DNA of 64,000 nt from Saccharum officinarum (lineage: Eukaryota > Streptophyta > Magnoliopsida > Poales > Poaceae), in NCBI GenBank assembly GCA_020631735.1, contig CM036199.1, positions 22,237,553-22,301,552 of the forward strand. Reading direction: 5' to 3'. Below the pieces are notes generated by a model, which ran no database searches, had not been told where the DNA came from, and saw only the letters and a program-made list of their open reading frames with translations. The position numbers were made by a program, and so were the translations under genes. Below are positions 44,483 to 57,500 of the stretch, one piece after another. How positions within the stretch are numbered: position 1 is the stretch's first letter; every line of letters begins with the position of its first letter.

Positions 44483-47400
44483 TGTAACAGAATCGACCAA
44501 ATTATAAGAGCACAAGTACAAAAACAAGCACCGAAGCGCTCAAATTTTCGAACTTGGGCCCATATAATCCCGGTAGTCAATTGAAACCACGAAGGATTTC
44601 AAACCAACTTGCTTACAACCAAGATCACATCATTCAACATACAACATCATACGTTACATTTCGCAAGTAGTTCTGAAATAAGTTTACACACACGGAGTCG
44701 CAGTTATTACAAACCAAGTTTATAAAGTAGCGGAAGCAAACACACGCCAGTTGTTTAACTACTGCCAGTCTTGTTGATCAACAACCCGCAAAAACATCAG
44801 GAAAGTACATAAAAGATGATCACGCCCAAGTGATCTAGTCTTCGTCACCCGCAGGGTAGAGACAATTTTTGCAGAAGCCTTGGTAGAGCATATCATCTGC
44901 AACAGGAGGGAATAAACCCTGAGTACTGGAATGTACTCAGCTAGACTTACCCGTCAAAAACCAGAAATAAGATGACACCAAGGATTATGCAAGGCTTACA
45001 CAAGAGGCTAGCTGACATCACATTTTTGCATAAAGGCATAAGTAATTGAAACTCTTATAACCTGTACTAGCAGTTATTTTTAGCATTTACCTATCATCTA
45101 TCTTAGCACCTGTACTAAACATGCACTTGATTATAATCAAACAATTATCATCATTATATCCAGAGCAGGTATGAATTGTGTCAATATTGTATCATTCCCT
45201 TAACCACCAGTTCATTTAATGAGATCTACGTTGCCGCTGCTCAAGTCAAGTGCTCACTAACCGGGAGCGATGGCGATTCGAATCGAATTCCTATCCAGCT
45301 GGAGGGGTATTTCTAACACTCACCGTGCAGACCCCTGCCAGGGTCGCACAGGCCACCTTGTCATATGATTCAGGAATCGTGGGTCCGAATGATGTCGCGA
45401 CCCCAAGGGCGATACTCTGCCAGGTGATAGGGACTCTAACCCCCCCTTGGTCTCACGCCAATGTCCCCAAGCACATCCTTTCTCTCCTCCAAGAAGCAAC
45501 CTACCATTCGATTCCCGGCCTGAATCACATTACTCGGCTTTGCGGTCGGAACGGCTTATCCGGCCAACTAAGTGTTAGACTACGTTCAACATGACTGAAG
45601 GACGTACAACGAATCGGTCCTTAAACGACTCAGACGGGCATAGCTCCACACCCAAGACGTGAAGTGTCTTGTGGCTGTACTATCGAACTTCCGCCCGGTC
45701 TCAATTTCATTTTTTTAAAACATGGTTCCATCCACGATAGCCCTAAAGCCACTCGTGACTCTTTCCTACATCTCGCGGATGACCGAAAATCACCCGACTT
45801 CTACTGTACTAAGCAGGGCTAAGCATTGACACGTGCCTAAACCTAATATAGGATTAAGTACGATATCTGGACAAGGACAGGTACAATGCAACAAGTGTTT
45901 TCATATAACTCCTACAACTTAATGCAGTAAACAGTTAAAAGTACTTAAGGTTACTTTATAAAACAGTAGGTTCAGCATGCACCGGGGCTTGCCTTTCAGA
46001 AAGGTCGAGGGCTGGTGGTCAGGACACTTGGGTAGATCTTCGGCAGGAGCTTCGTCGCCGGTTGGTTTCTCTGGCTGCTCCGGCAGGTCCTGGACTTCCT
46101 CCGGAATCACAGGCTCGAATTCGAGAAGAGTTACCCCCTCCGGTACACCTATTGCATGAATGCACAATAAATATCATGAATGCATAAAGGTGCAACATGC
46201 TCGGAATGAAATACATTTCAGAAATAAAAACAATAATCTAATCAAGTTACTTTATCAGAACGTGCAAAACTCATCTCCGGTGGAGAAGTACTTACCTAAT
46301 CTACCCAACCTAAGATATAGATGTTCTTCTTCGGTTAAGGCCCTAGCACCTAACAATACAAGAGTAACATTACTTAGGTTACCACAGTAAGACATTCTGG
46401 ACAGCAGCTCAAGGATTCTAACATAACTGGAGATTCCCAACTCCAAAAGATATGATCTAATAGAATCTGGAAAGCTTATGAAATGCACCACAAAATATTT
46501 TCAGACCACAACCCTTAATTCCAAAGTTTACCTAGTCAAAATTCCAAAGTTTCAGAATCTGTCCTCTCTAAACAGAGAGCAGCCAATTCTAGACTGTCAC
46601 TTTAAACAGCAGTAACTCCCAAACTACTAGGCCAATTACTCCTAAATTTTGACACAAGCTATTTTATCAAGTTTACTACAACTTTGGTATTTACAAGTTT
46701 TTCAGCAAACACCTTTATCAAAGGTCAAACCCAAAAATACTACCAGCTGTCCAGAAAACCTAGAATTGCAAAGATTAAATATTTATTTATGTGGCAAACA
46801 TCCCATAAGACCAAACTAAGGTTACCACAAGTTCACATAGGTCACAAAGACACCAGAAAGTAAGGTTGGCCCACCTAAAATATTTATTTAAACTCATTTC
46901 TTAATTTACTTAAGTAATTAAGTGGAATTTTAAACATATATGTAAATTGCTACTAAAATTCTACAAAAATTACAGAAGACTCTCTGACCCAAAAAGAGGC
47001 TACTGTAAAAATTTGAACTAAATTTATTCACAGGAACTTCCTACACAAAATTCACAAGCCCAAAAGGCTGATTTTTGTATAAATAACAAAGCATAGTAAA
47101 AAGTGTCAAACAACAGATTTCCTAATTTTCATGGACACTCTAGGGTACCAAGACATTCTCCAAAAATTTATATGAACATTGCACATGTAGAAAATAACAA
47201 AAATTCATTTAAGTATTTCCTAAAATAAAAAGATAGCATTATGACTTGAAAAGTACTTAAGCACTACTGCCCAAATTTTTACCAGAGCTAGAGCAAGTAT
47301 AAATTAGCCTACCCACCAAATTTCATAATTTTTGGAATACTGAAATTCAAGATATGATTTAAACAAGTTTGCATGTAATTTAAAACACATTTCAAAAACC

Positions 47401-49300
47401 TATTTAAATCTCCCAGAAACTAAACATCACATAACCAACTCATATTTTTCTAAAATACTACACCCCAAGTAGATCCTAATAAAATTTATCTCATAATTTT
47501 TGAGCAAGTAAAACCCTAGATCTATATTTTCCAAACATCAACTAAAATCTGTGACAAAATAAAAAAGAAAAACAAAACCGGACCCTAACTCGCTACTGGG
47601 CCGGCCCCTACGCGGACGCGGCCCAACTACGCGCGCAGCCTGCTCAGGCCGTCCCGCCCGCGCTCGCGTGGGGCTGACCAGAAGGCCCCACTGGTCAGCG
47701 AGAGAGAGGCGGAGGGGAGGAGCTGCGGTCGCTGGAGCTCGCCGGCGGTGAGCCGACCGACGAAACTGAGCGGACGAGCGTGACCATGTCATCGAGCTAA
47801 GTCGATTGGTGGCAAGAATGGGGCGGCGGAACCATGGGAAGGCGCTCGTCGTCGGGCATGGCGGTCCACGGCCGCGGCTGGCCGACGCCGGTGAGCTATA
47901 CGGCGGCTCATCCCAATTGACCGGTCCCGTGAGCATCAGCGACTCCAGACAGACCCAACGCACCTAGGAATGAAGACGGTAGAGCACCAGAGGAGCACGG
48001 CCACGCTGCGGGAGCGCTCCGGCGAGGAATGTCTGAGGCGGATGGTGGCGGACACGGCAATGCCGCCTTACCTCCCCACAATTGACCCAGCTACGAGGTG
48101 GAAGATGGAGGGGGCTTCAAGACGGAGCGGTGTGTGAGTTTTTGTGGACAGTGGTGCGGTGGTGCGCGCGCACGAGCTCGCCGGAGTGGAGGCGGGAGCT
48201 GCGCTCGGTTGTTCCGCCCGGTGGAGGGGAGAACGGAAGGGAGAGGGAGGTGTGGCGCGAGTGAGGCAGAGACCGTCGTCGTGGCGGCCTTGAAGGCTTG
48301 GTGACTTGATGGGTGGGACCGCAGCCGGCGTACGGCTGCCACCACACGGCCACGCGTCGGTGTTGCCCTGCTGTCGGTTGGCCACCGACTGAAGAACGGT
48401 CGACTGAATCGACGAGGCCGAAACGGTGACTGACAGAGCAACTTTGTCGATGATTATCTTCTAAACCAGCTCGAGTTAGCAGAAGATGATAATACCAAAA
48501 TTGTAGAGCTACATGAGGACTACCACTTTGTCAATTGGAGTTTGGACTGGTTCGGCCTAGATTTGAAACCACAGAGCTCCAAAGTGGTGCACTTCGAAAC
48601 TGAAACGTAGTTTTAGTCATTAAGCCGACTGAAACCCGATTTTCTAGACACTATATCTCCTAAACCATTTAGAACTAGGTGATGGTGATGTTGACAATGT
48701 TGTAGAGCTAAGTGAGTACTACAAAAGTGCCAATATGAGTTGGGGCTAGTTTGGTCTGGTTTGCAAACTACAAGCTTCCAAAGTAGGCCACAGTAAAACT
48801 GGAGGGACACTTTTGAGACTTAGAAAAATTCTAAGTGTTGAGACAGCCCCTCTAGCTGACTTGTGGGCCATTTTTGAGCATGTTCTGGCCAGTTTTATGA
48901 GATGGTCATATTGAGACTTTTGTTCCCCATAAAATTCCCTACAACTTTTCTTAAGGGTCCTCCTCCATGCAAGGTCTCTAAGCTAGACTTTTTAATTGGT
49001 CAAACTAGAGCATCCTAGGGCTAAATGCTGGTCAACTACACCTTGGAGGGCATTTTGGTGATTTTGGTCAACATGAACCTTGCTCCATTAGTGACCCTAA
49101 GTATAACTAAAGTGTTGTGAGATATAATTGGCTACTATATTCTTTAGTTACACCAACTCCCTAGTGTCACATGATGTGAGCCAAACAAAACTTTAAAAAC
49201 AATCACATTTGTTGCAACCATATGAAATAACATGAAATGATGCATGCTTATGCTCATGTAATGCAATGCAATTATGGAGCTAAACACCTGAGGTGTTACA
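44483..49300 (-). repeat. 3' LTR of gypsy element 2 (LTR B, 4,818 bp)
   Basis: Starts TGTAACAGAATCGACC and ends AACACCTGAGGTGTTACA on the + strand, directly beside the polypurine tract of element 2. It matches LTR A closely except in the GC-rich island (47575-48420). The conserved block is at 45250-45658. Confidence 0.88.
45250..45658. repeat. Conserved LTR block, copy B
   Basis: Same block as at 38355-38761. On the + strand, antisense to the element, it is open for 114 codons from a GTG at 45250 to a TGA at 45592-45594. There is no ATG start, so I do not call a gene. Confidence 0.85.
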
Positions 49301-52300
49301 GCCCTCCCCCCTTATAAAAATCTCGTCCCGAGATTTGGAAAGCGTACCATTTTTCATAGAATTCCTTATAGCCATCCCACAAATAGTCTTCCCGTTCCCA
49401 TGTAGCGTCACTTTCACTACCCTGATTACTCCACATCACCTTATACCACTTAACCACTTTGCTTCTAGTTACTCGTTCCTGAGTATCTATCACCCGGACT
49501 GGCTTTTCTTCGTAAGTTAAATCAGACTCAAGCCTGATATCTCCTAACGGGACTCTTTCCTTAGGAACCCGAAGACACTTTTTGAGCTGAGATACATGGA
49601 AGACGTTGAATATGGCACTCATTTCAGGAGGTAACTGGATTTTGTACGTAACAGCACCACTCTTGCCTATGATCTAGAAAGGACCCACGTATCTTGGCGC
49701 AAGTTTCCGCTTAACACCAAAACGTTGGACACTCTTCATTGGAGAAACTTTTAGGTAAACGAAGTCTCCAACTTCAAACTCGAGCGGTTTTCTATGACGA
49801 TCAGCATAACTTTTCTGTCTAGCTTGGGCTGCAGCCATATGTTTTTGGATGGTACGGACTTGTTCCTCTGCTTCCTCAACAAAAGCAATACCATAAAATC
49901 TCCTCTCACTAGCTTCTATCCAATTTAGTGGGGTTCTACACTTACGACCGTACAAAGCTTCGAATGGGGCCATCTTAATACTCTCTTGGTAACTATTATT
50001 GTACGAGAACTCGGCTAGAGGTAACCATTTTTCCCAAGAACCCTTGGATGAAATGACACATGCCCGCAACAAATCTTCCAAGATTTGGTTAACCCGTTCC
50101 GTCTGACCAGACGTCTGGCGGTGATAAGCAGAGCTTCTCACTAACTTGGTTCCCAGAAGGTGATGCAAGTGCTCCCAAAAGCGAGCAGTGAACTGGGGAC
50201 CACGGTCAGATATGATAGTACGAGGTATTCCATGGAGCCGGACTATCTGATTGAAGTACAACTCAGCATAGTCAGTAGGACGATAGTCTACTCGAACAGG
50301 AATGAAGTGAGCCGACTTGGTTAGGCGGTCCACAATTACCTAGATGGAGTTATGATTTTTGACAGTAGGAGGAAGTCTGACAATGAAATCCATACTTATC
50401 TCTTCCCATTTTCAACCTGGGATAGAAAGTGGTTGAAGCAACCTAGCTTTCATATGCACCGCTTTAACTCTACAGCAGGTGTCACACCTAGCCACATATG
50501 CAGCTATCTCCTTCCGCATCTTGGTCCACCAATAGTATGGCTTCAAATCGTAATACATCTTATTGCTACCAGGATGGATGGACAACTTAGAGGAGTGTGC
50601 TTCAGACATAATATCATTTCTAAGCTCTCGGTCCTTAGGCACAACTAACCTATCCTTGAACCATAGTACACCCTCTTCATCTACCCGGAACTGTGTAGTT
50701 TCTTGCTCTTTCATCTTATGTTTTATGTGGAATACACCAGGATCAGTCTTTTGAAGCTCAATAATTCTGCTTTTGAGAGTACAACTGACAGTGATGTTGT
50801 ACAAGACTGCTGGATGTAGAAGGCGAGATCGATGAAAATCAGTTTCAACTAAGGAATGACAATGAGACTTACGGCTTAAAGCATCCGCAACCACATTTGC
50901 CTTGCCCGGATGATAGTGTACTTGCAGATTATAATCTTTAATCAATTCGAGCCATCTTCTTTGGCGCATATTTAACTCGGGTTGAGTGAAGATGTATTTG
51001 AGGCTTTTGTGGTCTGTGTAGATATTGCAAACATTGCCCAGCAGATAATGCTGCCATACTTTCAAAGCATGAACCACTGCGGCCAGTTCTAAGTCATGCG
51101 TTGGATAATTCACCTCATGTTTCCGAAGTTGTCGAGAGGTATATGCAATCACCCGGCCTTCCTACATCAACACACCTCCCAAACCTATGCCTGAGGCATC
51201 ACAATAAACATCAAATGGTTTCTCGATATCCGGTTGTGCCAAAACCGGAGCTGAGGTTAGGAGGGTTCGCAGTTAGTGAAAAGCCGCATCACACTTAGGA
51301 GTCCAGACAAACCTGGTGTCTTTTTGTAGCAACCGAGTCATTGGCTTGGCTATTTTGGAGAAATCCGGGATGAAGCGACGATAATAGCCAGCCAACCCAA
51401 GAAAACTCCGAACCTCGTGAACCGAGATAGGAGCCTTCCAGTTCAGTACTTCTTGTACCTTGGCGGGGTCCACCATAATTCCTCCATCGGACAACACATG
51501 ACCAAAGAAAGGTACTTCTCGAAGCCAGAATTCGCACTTACTGAACTTTGCATATAGTTGATGTTCACGCAGTCTTGTGAGGACTATACGCAGATGTTCA
51601 ACGTGATCTTCCTCATTTACAGAATATATCAGGATGTCATCAATAAATACCACCACAAACTTGTCTAATTCGGGCATGAACACCGAATTCATCAAGTACA
51701 TTAAGTGTGCGGGGGCATTTGTCAGGCCGAAAGACATAACAAGATACTCATAAAGGCCGTATCTTGTCGAGAAAGCCGTTTTTGGAATATCTTCGGGACG
51801 GATTTTGATTTGATGGTAACCAGATCTTAGATCGATCTTGAAGAAAACTTTAGGTTTAGACAACTGATCGAACAAAATGTCGATGCGCGGTAGAGGATAC
51901 TTATTTTTGACACTGACTGCATGGAGAGGTCTATAATCTACGCACATACGCAATGACTGATCCTTCTTCTTTACAAAGATAGCAGGACATCTCCACGGCG
52001 ACGAACTAGGATGAATCAACCCCTTCTTCAAAAGTTCATTCAATTGCACCTTAAGTTCAACTAGCTCATTCGGAGGCATCCTATAGGGTCTCCTAGAGAT
52101 GGGAGCTGTGCCAGGCAACAACTCAATTTTAAATTCCACATCCCGATCCGGAGGGAGTCCCGGCAAATCATCGGGAAAAACGTCTGTAAACTCATTTACT
52201 ATGGGAATTTCAACCAACGCCTTTGCTTGCACAGCATGAACTTCCCCAGACAAATCAACTTTTCTGGGAAGTTGTACCAGAAAACCCTTTTGATCTGTAG

Positions 52301-53702
52301 GATCTCTGAGCATAACTACCCGAGTGGATGTATCAATGAGTACCCCATTCTGACTCATCCAATTCATGCCCAGAATAACATCTATGCCTAATCCCGGCAA
52401 AACCACTAAGGCAAGCGAGTACTTTCACCCTTCTATCTCAAGCTCAAGATTCCCCACTACTTTATTTGTGGAAATATTCCCACTTGCTGCGCTAATACAA
52501 TAACCCCCACCCTCAACAGTATGCAATTTGTGTGCAAACTCCGATGCAAACTTAGGACTGATAAAGGAATGCGAAGCACCTGAATTAAAAAGTACCACTG
52601 CAGGATGTTGGTCAACTAGGAACTTACCAGCAGTGACAACCTCACCAGATGGGATTTCCTCAATACTGTTATAATGAGCGTGCCCTTAACGGCCACCTTG
52701 GTTGACATTCTTCTTAGGGTAAGGACAGTTCCTGGACCAATGGCCTGGCTTGTTGCAGTTCCAGCAAGGCATGTTGCTAGGAGGAACACTGGAGCTGCCT
52801 TGGCCCGAATTACCCTTTGGCAGAGCCACTGTATATGCCTTGCGAAACCCAGTCTTCACTGGCGCCTTCTTTTGCGGAGGATGAAACTTAGCACTTGTGG
52901 CAGGAGAGCGAGGAGGAGCCCTCGGGGCAGCTGGAGCTCGAGACTGTGAAGCACCTGCCTCAAGTGCCCTCTTGCGACTCTTAGAAGCAGCATAGATAGA
53001 GTTATTGTTCTCTTGAGTCAGAGCATCACTGATAAATTCATTGAAAGTAGTGCACTTGCTAGTGCCCATTGTCTTCATCAGCTTTGGGCCGAGGCCTCTT
53101 TTAAAGCTAGCAATTTTCTTGGAATCGGTATCCACAAACTCTATGACATACCTTGCCAGGTTGTTGAAAGATTGCAGATATTCAGTCAAGCTTTTATTGC
53201 CCTGCGACAGCCTCATAAATTCTATGTGTTTGATAGCCATAAGACCTGGAGGAATATAGTTCCCACTGAATGCGGCCTTGAACTGGTCCCAAGCAATCGG
53301 GACATTTGCAGGCAGTGTGGAACGATAGTGGCTCCACTAAATCCCTGCTGGACCATGCAGTTGGTGAGAAGCATATTCAGTCTTTAGCTCATCAGTCAAG
53401 CGAAGCAGACGAAACTTTTGTTCAATAGTATTCAACCACTCATCGGCTTGTAGTGGTTCCTCCGCCTCCTTAAAGAGCGGGGGCTTAGTATCAAGAAAAT
53501 CCTTGAAATCACTGTACTGATTGGGTTCTGGGCTCTGGCGGCCATGACGAGCCTCTCGGTTGGCAAGCTGGCGCATAGCATCTGCCAGCATGCGCTGCCC
53601 TTCGACCACGATCTGCATCAGATCAGCCGGGGTAGGTGGTGGCGGAGGGGGTGGCTGTTCCTCATCCTCATTGCCACGACCCCGACGGAGATTGTACGAC
53701 AT
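49296..53702 (-). pseudogene. Ty3/gypsy element 2: gag-pol with chromodomain-like end, full length but eight stops
   Basis: One frame runs from the ATG at 53702 to a TAA at 49296-49298, 1,468 sense positions, with no frameshift. Order: Pro-rich N-terminus and gag (1-300), zinc knuckle CWNCNKPGHWSRNC (about 312-325), protease (NSGAS at 373, where element 1 has DSGAS), RT (about 575-740, FIDDILIYS near 687), RNase H (about 815-925), integrase zinc motif (near 1075) and core (1110-1270), and a chromodomain-like end with ATWEREDYL (about 1400-1455). This suits the Tekay/Del chromoviruses. Stops lie at 53337, 52686, 52425, 51273, 51162, 50412, 50340 and 49674 (low coordinate of each codon). Seven have a sense codon one transition away in element 1. 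The protein cannot be made whole. Confidence 0.92.
49301..49313 (-). other. Polypurine tract of element 2 and adjoining hairpin
   Basis: On the - strand AAGGGGGGAGGGC lies directly before the LTR start TGTAACACC, the site that primes plus-strand DNA synthesis. Next to it (49316-49337) AAATCTCG-TCC-CGAGATTT is a perfect 8-bp-arm inverted repeat. Confidence 0.85.
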
Positions 53703-54362
53703 CTGCAAAATGCATAGCCAATGAGCACTGACGATGTGGGAAATTTGTAGATGAATTATTGTAAACATGTCAAACTGACTTCATGAAATTGACTTCTCAA
53801 AATAATCATGGCACAATCATTCATCACAACCGCACAATCCATTCAAGCGCATCAATTGACGCAATAATGCGAGGGAATCCAACAAGATGTACTTTGATAA
53901 AGGCTCACTCACAAGGAGCACAGCAGTTACTGAACCGTTTACGTTAATATCTACGTGATTTTTGTCCTTTCGCCCGGTACTTGGATTCGATCTCAACCTT
54001 TTTAGTTGTCTGAGAAATGCTTCTTCAAACTGACCACAAAGAGACTTCTCAACGGTAGAGTTCCATGGTGGATCATGACTAGCCACCTCGATACCAGCGC
54101 GTGCCAAGCAGCACAGCCTTATGTCGCGCGCCATAGGTGTCCCTCGGTTTCGTCGCGACACCGAAGGGTGCTAAACGTGACACCATCATCGAATGCACAC
54201 ATTAGACATCCAATTGTGATCGAAATTAACAGGTTCAACTAAACATCCAGGAAACATAGGGTTCGACCTTACATCCCAAAAGTCAAGTTATTACAAAGCC
54301 TCACTCCAACACAGGGAGGGCACAAAAGACGATCCTAACATTGTAGCTACGTGATGACTACT
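53703..54362 (-). other. Spacer between the H3-tail-like ORF and gag (element 2)
   Basis: Untranslated sequence homologous to 35554-36207 of element 1, including the conserved GGATCATGACTAGCCACCTC stretch near 54070. Confidence 0.65.
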
Positions 54363-54535
54363 CTAAGCATGGCCCTCAGAGTCGGTGTCAAGGATCTCCC
54401 CGCCGTCCTCATCACTAACAGGCTCTAACTCCTCATCTTCTTCTTCTTCTGGTGCTTCTTCTGGTGCGACATCTTGGGGCCCATTGACCTCCACTTCATC
54501 ATCATCTTCAGCCATGAAGATTTCCGAACCCATGT
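54363..54535 (-). pseudogene. C-terminal part of the H3-tail-like ORF in element 2
   Basis: An open - strand frame of about 57 codons ending in TAG at 54363-54365, reading GSEIFMAEDDDEVEVNGP and further acidic residues to DTDSEGHA. It matches the acidic end of the element 1 ORF and supplies the frame that element 1 lost by one deleted base. The N-terminal part, including any H3-like tail, lies on the far side of element 3, which inserted at 54535/54536. Confidence 0.8.
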
Positions 54536-57500
54536 TGTAACAGAACCGTCCAAATTATAAGAGCACAAGTATAAAAACAATCACCGAAGTGATCAAATTC
54601 TCACACTTGAGCCCATATAACTCCGGTAGTCCAATGAAATCACGAGGGATTTCAAACCAATCAACATACACGCCAAGATCGTAGTGATTCAACATAACAA
54701 GTCACATGTTACAACCATTTCGTAAGTAAATCAATTTACATCGGAGTTCAACATAGTTATTACAACTTAAGTTCAAAAGTAGCGGAAGCAAAGTAATTTA
54801 AAACTAACATTAATCTTATTTCAAATACATGCCAGTACAACGGTCGACTTCCAACAAAAGCATTAGAGATAAGGTAACTCAGAAGGATCATGCCCATGAT
54901 CACACTCCACCACAAGGCAGGAGCCAACCAACTCTTGCAGTCGCCATGATACATCACAACCTGCAACAAGTGGGGATAAAACCCTGAGTACGAGAAGGTA
55001 CTCAGCTAGACTTACCCGTCAGAAACCAGAAATAAGGTGACACCAAGGATCATGCAAGGCTGATATAAAGTGGGGCTAGCTTGACAACATTTTGCATAAA
55101 AGCTTAATATAGATGATCAATCATTAATGCTTAAGCATCAAGTTAATCATTATTAACCTATCATCTATATTAGAACCTGTACTAGAGCACTCACTTTATT
55201 AGGAGCAAACAATATTAACCATAGCAGGTATAAATTGAGGCAACCTTTCCATCGTGATCCAATTAACCATCCGTTCAATTTAACGGAATCTACGTTGCCG
55301 CTGCTCAAGTCAAGTGCTCACTAACCGGGAGCGACGGCGATTCGAATCGAATTCCTATCCAGCTGGAGGGGTATTTCTAACACTCACCGCGCAGGCCCCT
55401 GCCAGGGTCGCACAAGCCACCTTTTCATATGATTCAGGAATCGCGGGTCCGAATGATGTCGCGACCCCAAGGGCGACACTCTGCCAGGTGATAGGGACTC
55501 TAACCCCCCCTTGGTCTCACGCCAATGTCCCCAAGCACATCCTTTCTCTCCTCCAAGAAGCAACCTACCATTCGATTCCCGGCCTGAACCACATTACTCG
55601 GCTTCGCGGTCGGAACGGCTTATCCGGCCAACTAAGTGTTAGACTGCGTTCAACATGACTCAAGGACGTACAGCGAATCGGTCCTTAAACGACTCAGACG
55701 GGGATAGATTCACACCCAAGACCTCCATGCCTTGTTGCTACACTATCGTCATCCCGCCCGGTCTCATTTCATTTTATTAACACATGGTTCCATTCCACGA
55801 TAGCAAATATAGCCAACCGTGCTATATATGAATATCCCTATATCTCGCAGGTGACAGGAAATCACCTGACTTCTACCGCTTAAAGCAGGGCTAAGCATCT
55901 ACTCGATCCTAGTCTACGTAGGATTCAGGGATTCATATATCTGGACAAGGAATGATATAATGCAGCAAGGTTTTCAACCAACTCCTACCACTTAATGCAA
56001 CAATACTTATAACATATATAGAATTAATTGCTTTGAAGATAGGAGACTTATAATGCTCCGGGGCTTGCCTGGGATCCGACACAAGTCAGTTCAGTTAGCT
56101 TGCACCATCCTGGTGACATCTCAGATCCTAGCACTCGCTTAGTCCTTCCATCTTCGGGATGGATCCACCAACTCCATCTTCGGGTTTGGCTCCACCTTAG
56201 GTCCTTCACGTGGTGTATCTAGCGTACCTAAATGAGATGCAAGATGCAAGTGTATGAATACATGGAAGTATAATGGACAATGCATCACATACGGTGAACA
56301 AGACAAACAACTATAATTGGCATTTATCAATTTCTAGACATGCAAACAATAGCTACAAGATTTAGCTATAACTAGAGTTATACAAATCCAAATGACTTAC
56401 AAGAAGACATTCTGGAAAGCTTATGAAATTATCTATATTTCATTTATAATCATCACAGCATGATTCCAAAGTTTAACATGTCGAATTTACACAAACACAG
56501 AAACTGGTCTAACAAGACAGAGAGCAAGCAATTCTGTAACCTAACTTTAAACAGATATAACTCCTAAACCACATGGCCAAATGCCACCAAAATTTAACAG
56601 CAGCTAGATCATGAAATTCACAACAACTTTGTTATAGCACCCAAGACATGAAAACATCATTTGCATAGGGTAATTAACAATATTCTCAAATCTGTTCAGA
56701 AACCTCATTTGCAAGAAATAATTATTAACTTATGTTGCAAATATATAATTGGACAAAACCAACTTTACCAACATTTCACACATGACTAATGAACACCAGA
56801 AAACATAGTGTCCATTACTAAATAAATTCTTTTAATACAATTTCTTAATTTATTTAGATCATTCGGTGGAATTATGACCACATCATAAAGATACTCAATA
56901 AATTCTACCAAAATTACAGGGGTCTACAAATGCTCTCAAAAGTCTACTGTCCAAATTTCAATCTATTTGGGCAAGTATATCAACCCCTATGAAAAAGACA
57001 AATAGCTATTGCAATAATTCATGTGAGAACAGGTAAAACCTAAAACTCAATATTTTCTGTGAATACATGGCCATAGAATGAACCAAAATCATAGAGCAAC
57101 ATCATAATAAGGTGATGGGACAACATTTTCTATTTTTTTTCATTTATATATTATTTATGAGCTATCTATCAAGCCCTAAACAAGTTAAATCAATAACTAG
57201 ATCATCCAATAAGTAGTGACCAAGAAATTTATACCACAGTACATACATATCATGACAAGACTACCATAAAAATTTCACATCATTTGGAGCATCACAACTC
57301 AAGATATAAAATGACAAGTAATAAAATGTAATTTTCTTTATTTAACAAGGTCAAATCAAAACCCTAAGAAAACAGTGAACAAATAGTGTGTTTAACATTT
57401 TTCCTAGCAAGTACATGTCATCACAAAATTAACAAAACAAGAATCAACATTTTTGGGGTTCTAAAACTCCAGATCTTGCTCTGGTTAAGTTTAAAGGCAT

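Noticed and set aside
55314..55658. A 114-codon antisense frame in the conserved LTR block as a gene
   Set aside because: It has no ATG start, no recognisable domain and is broken in LTR A. DNA-level conservation explains it better.
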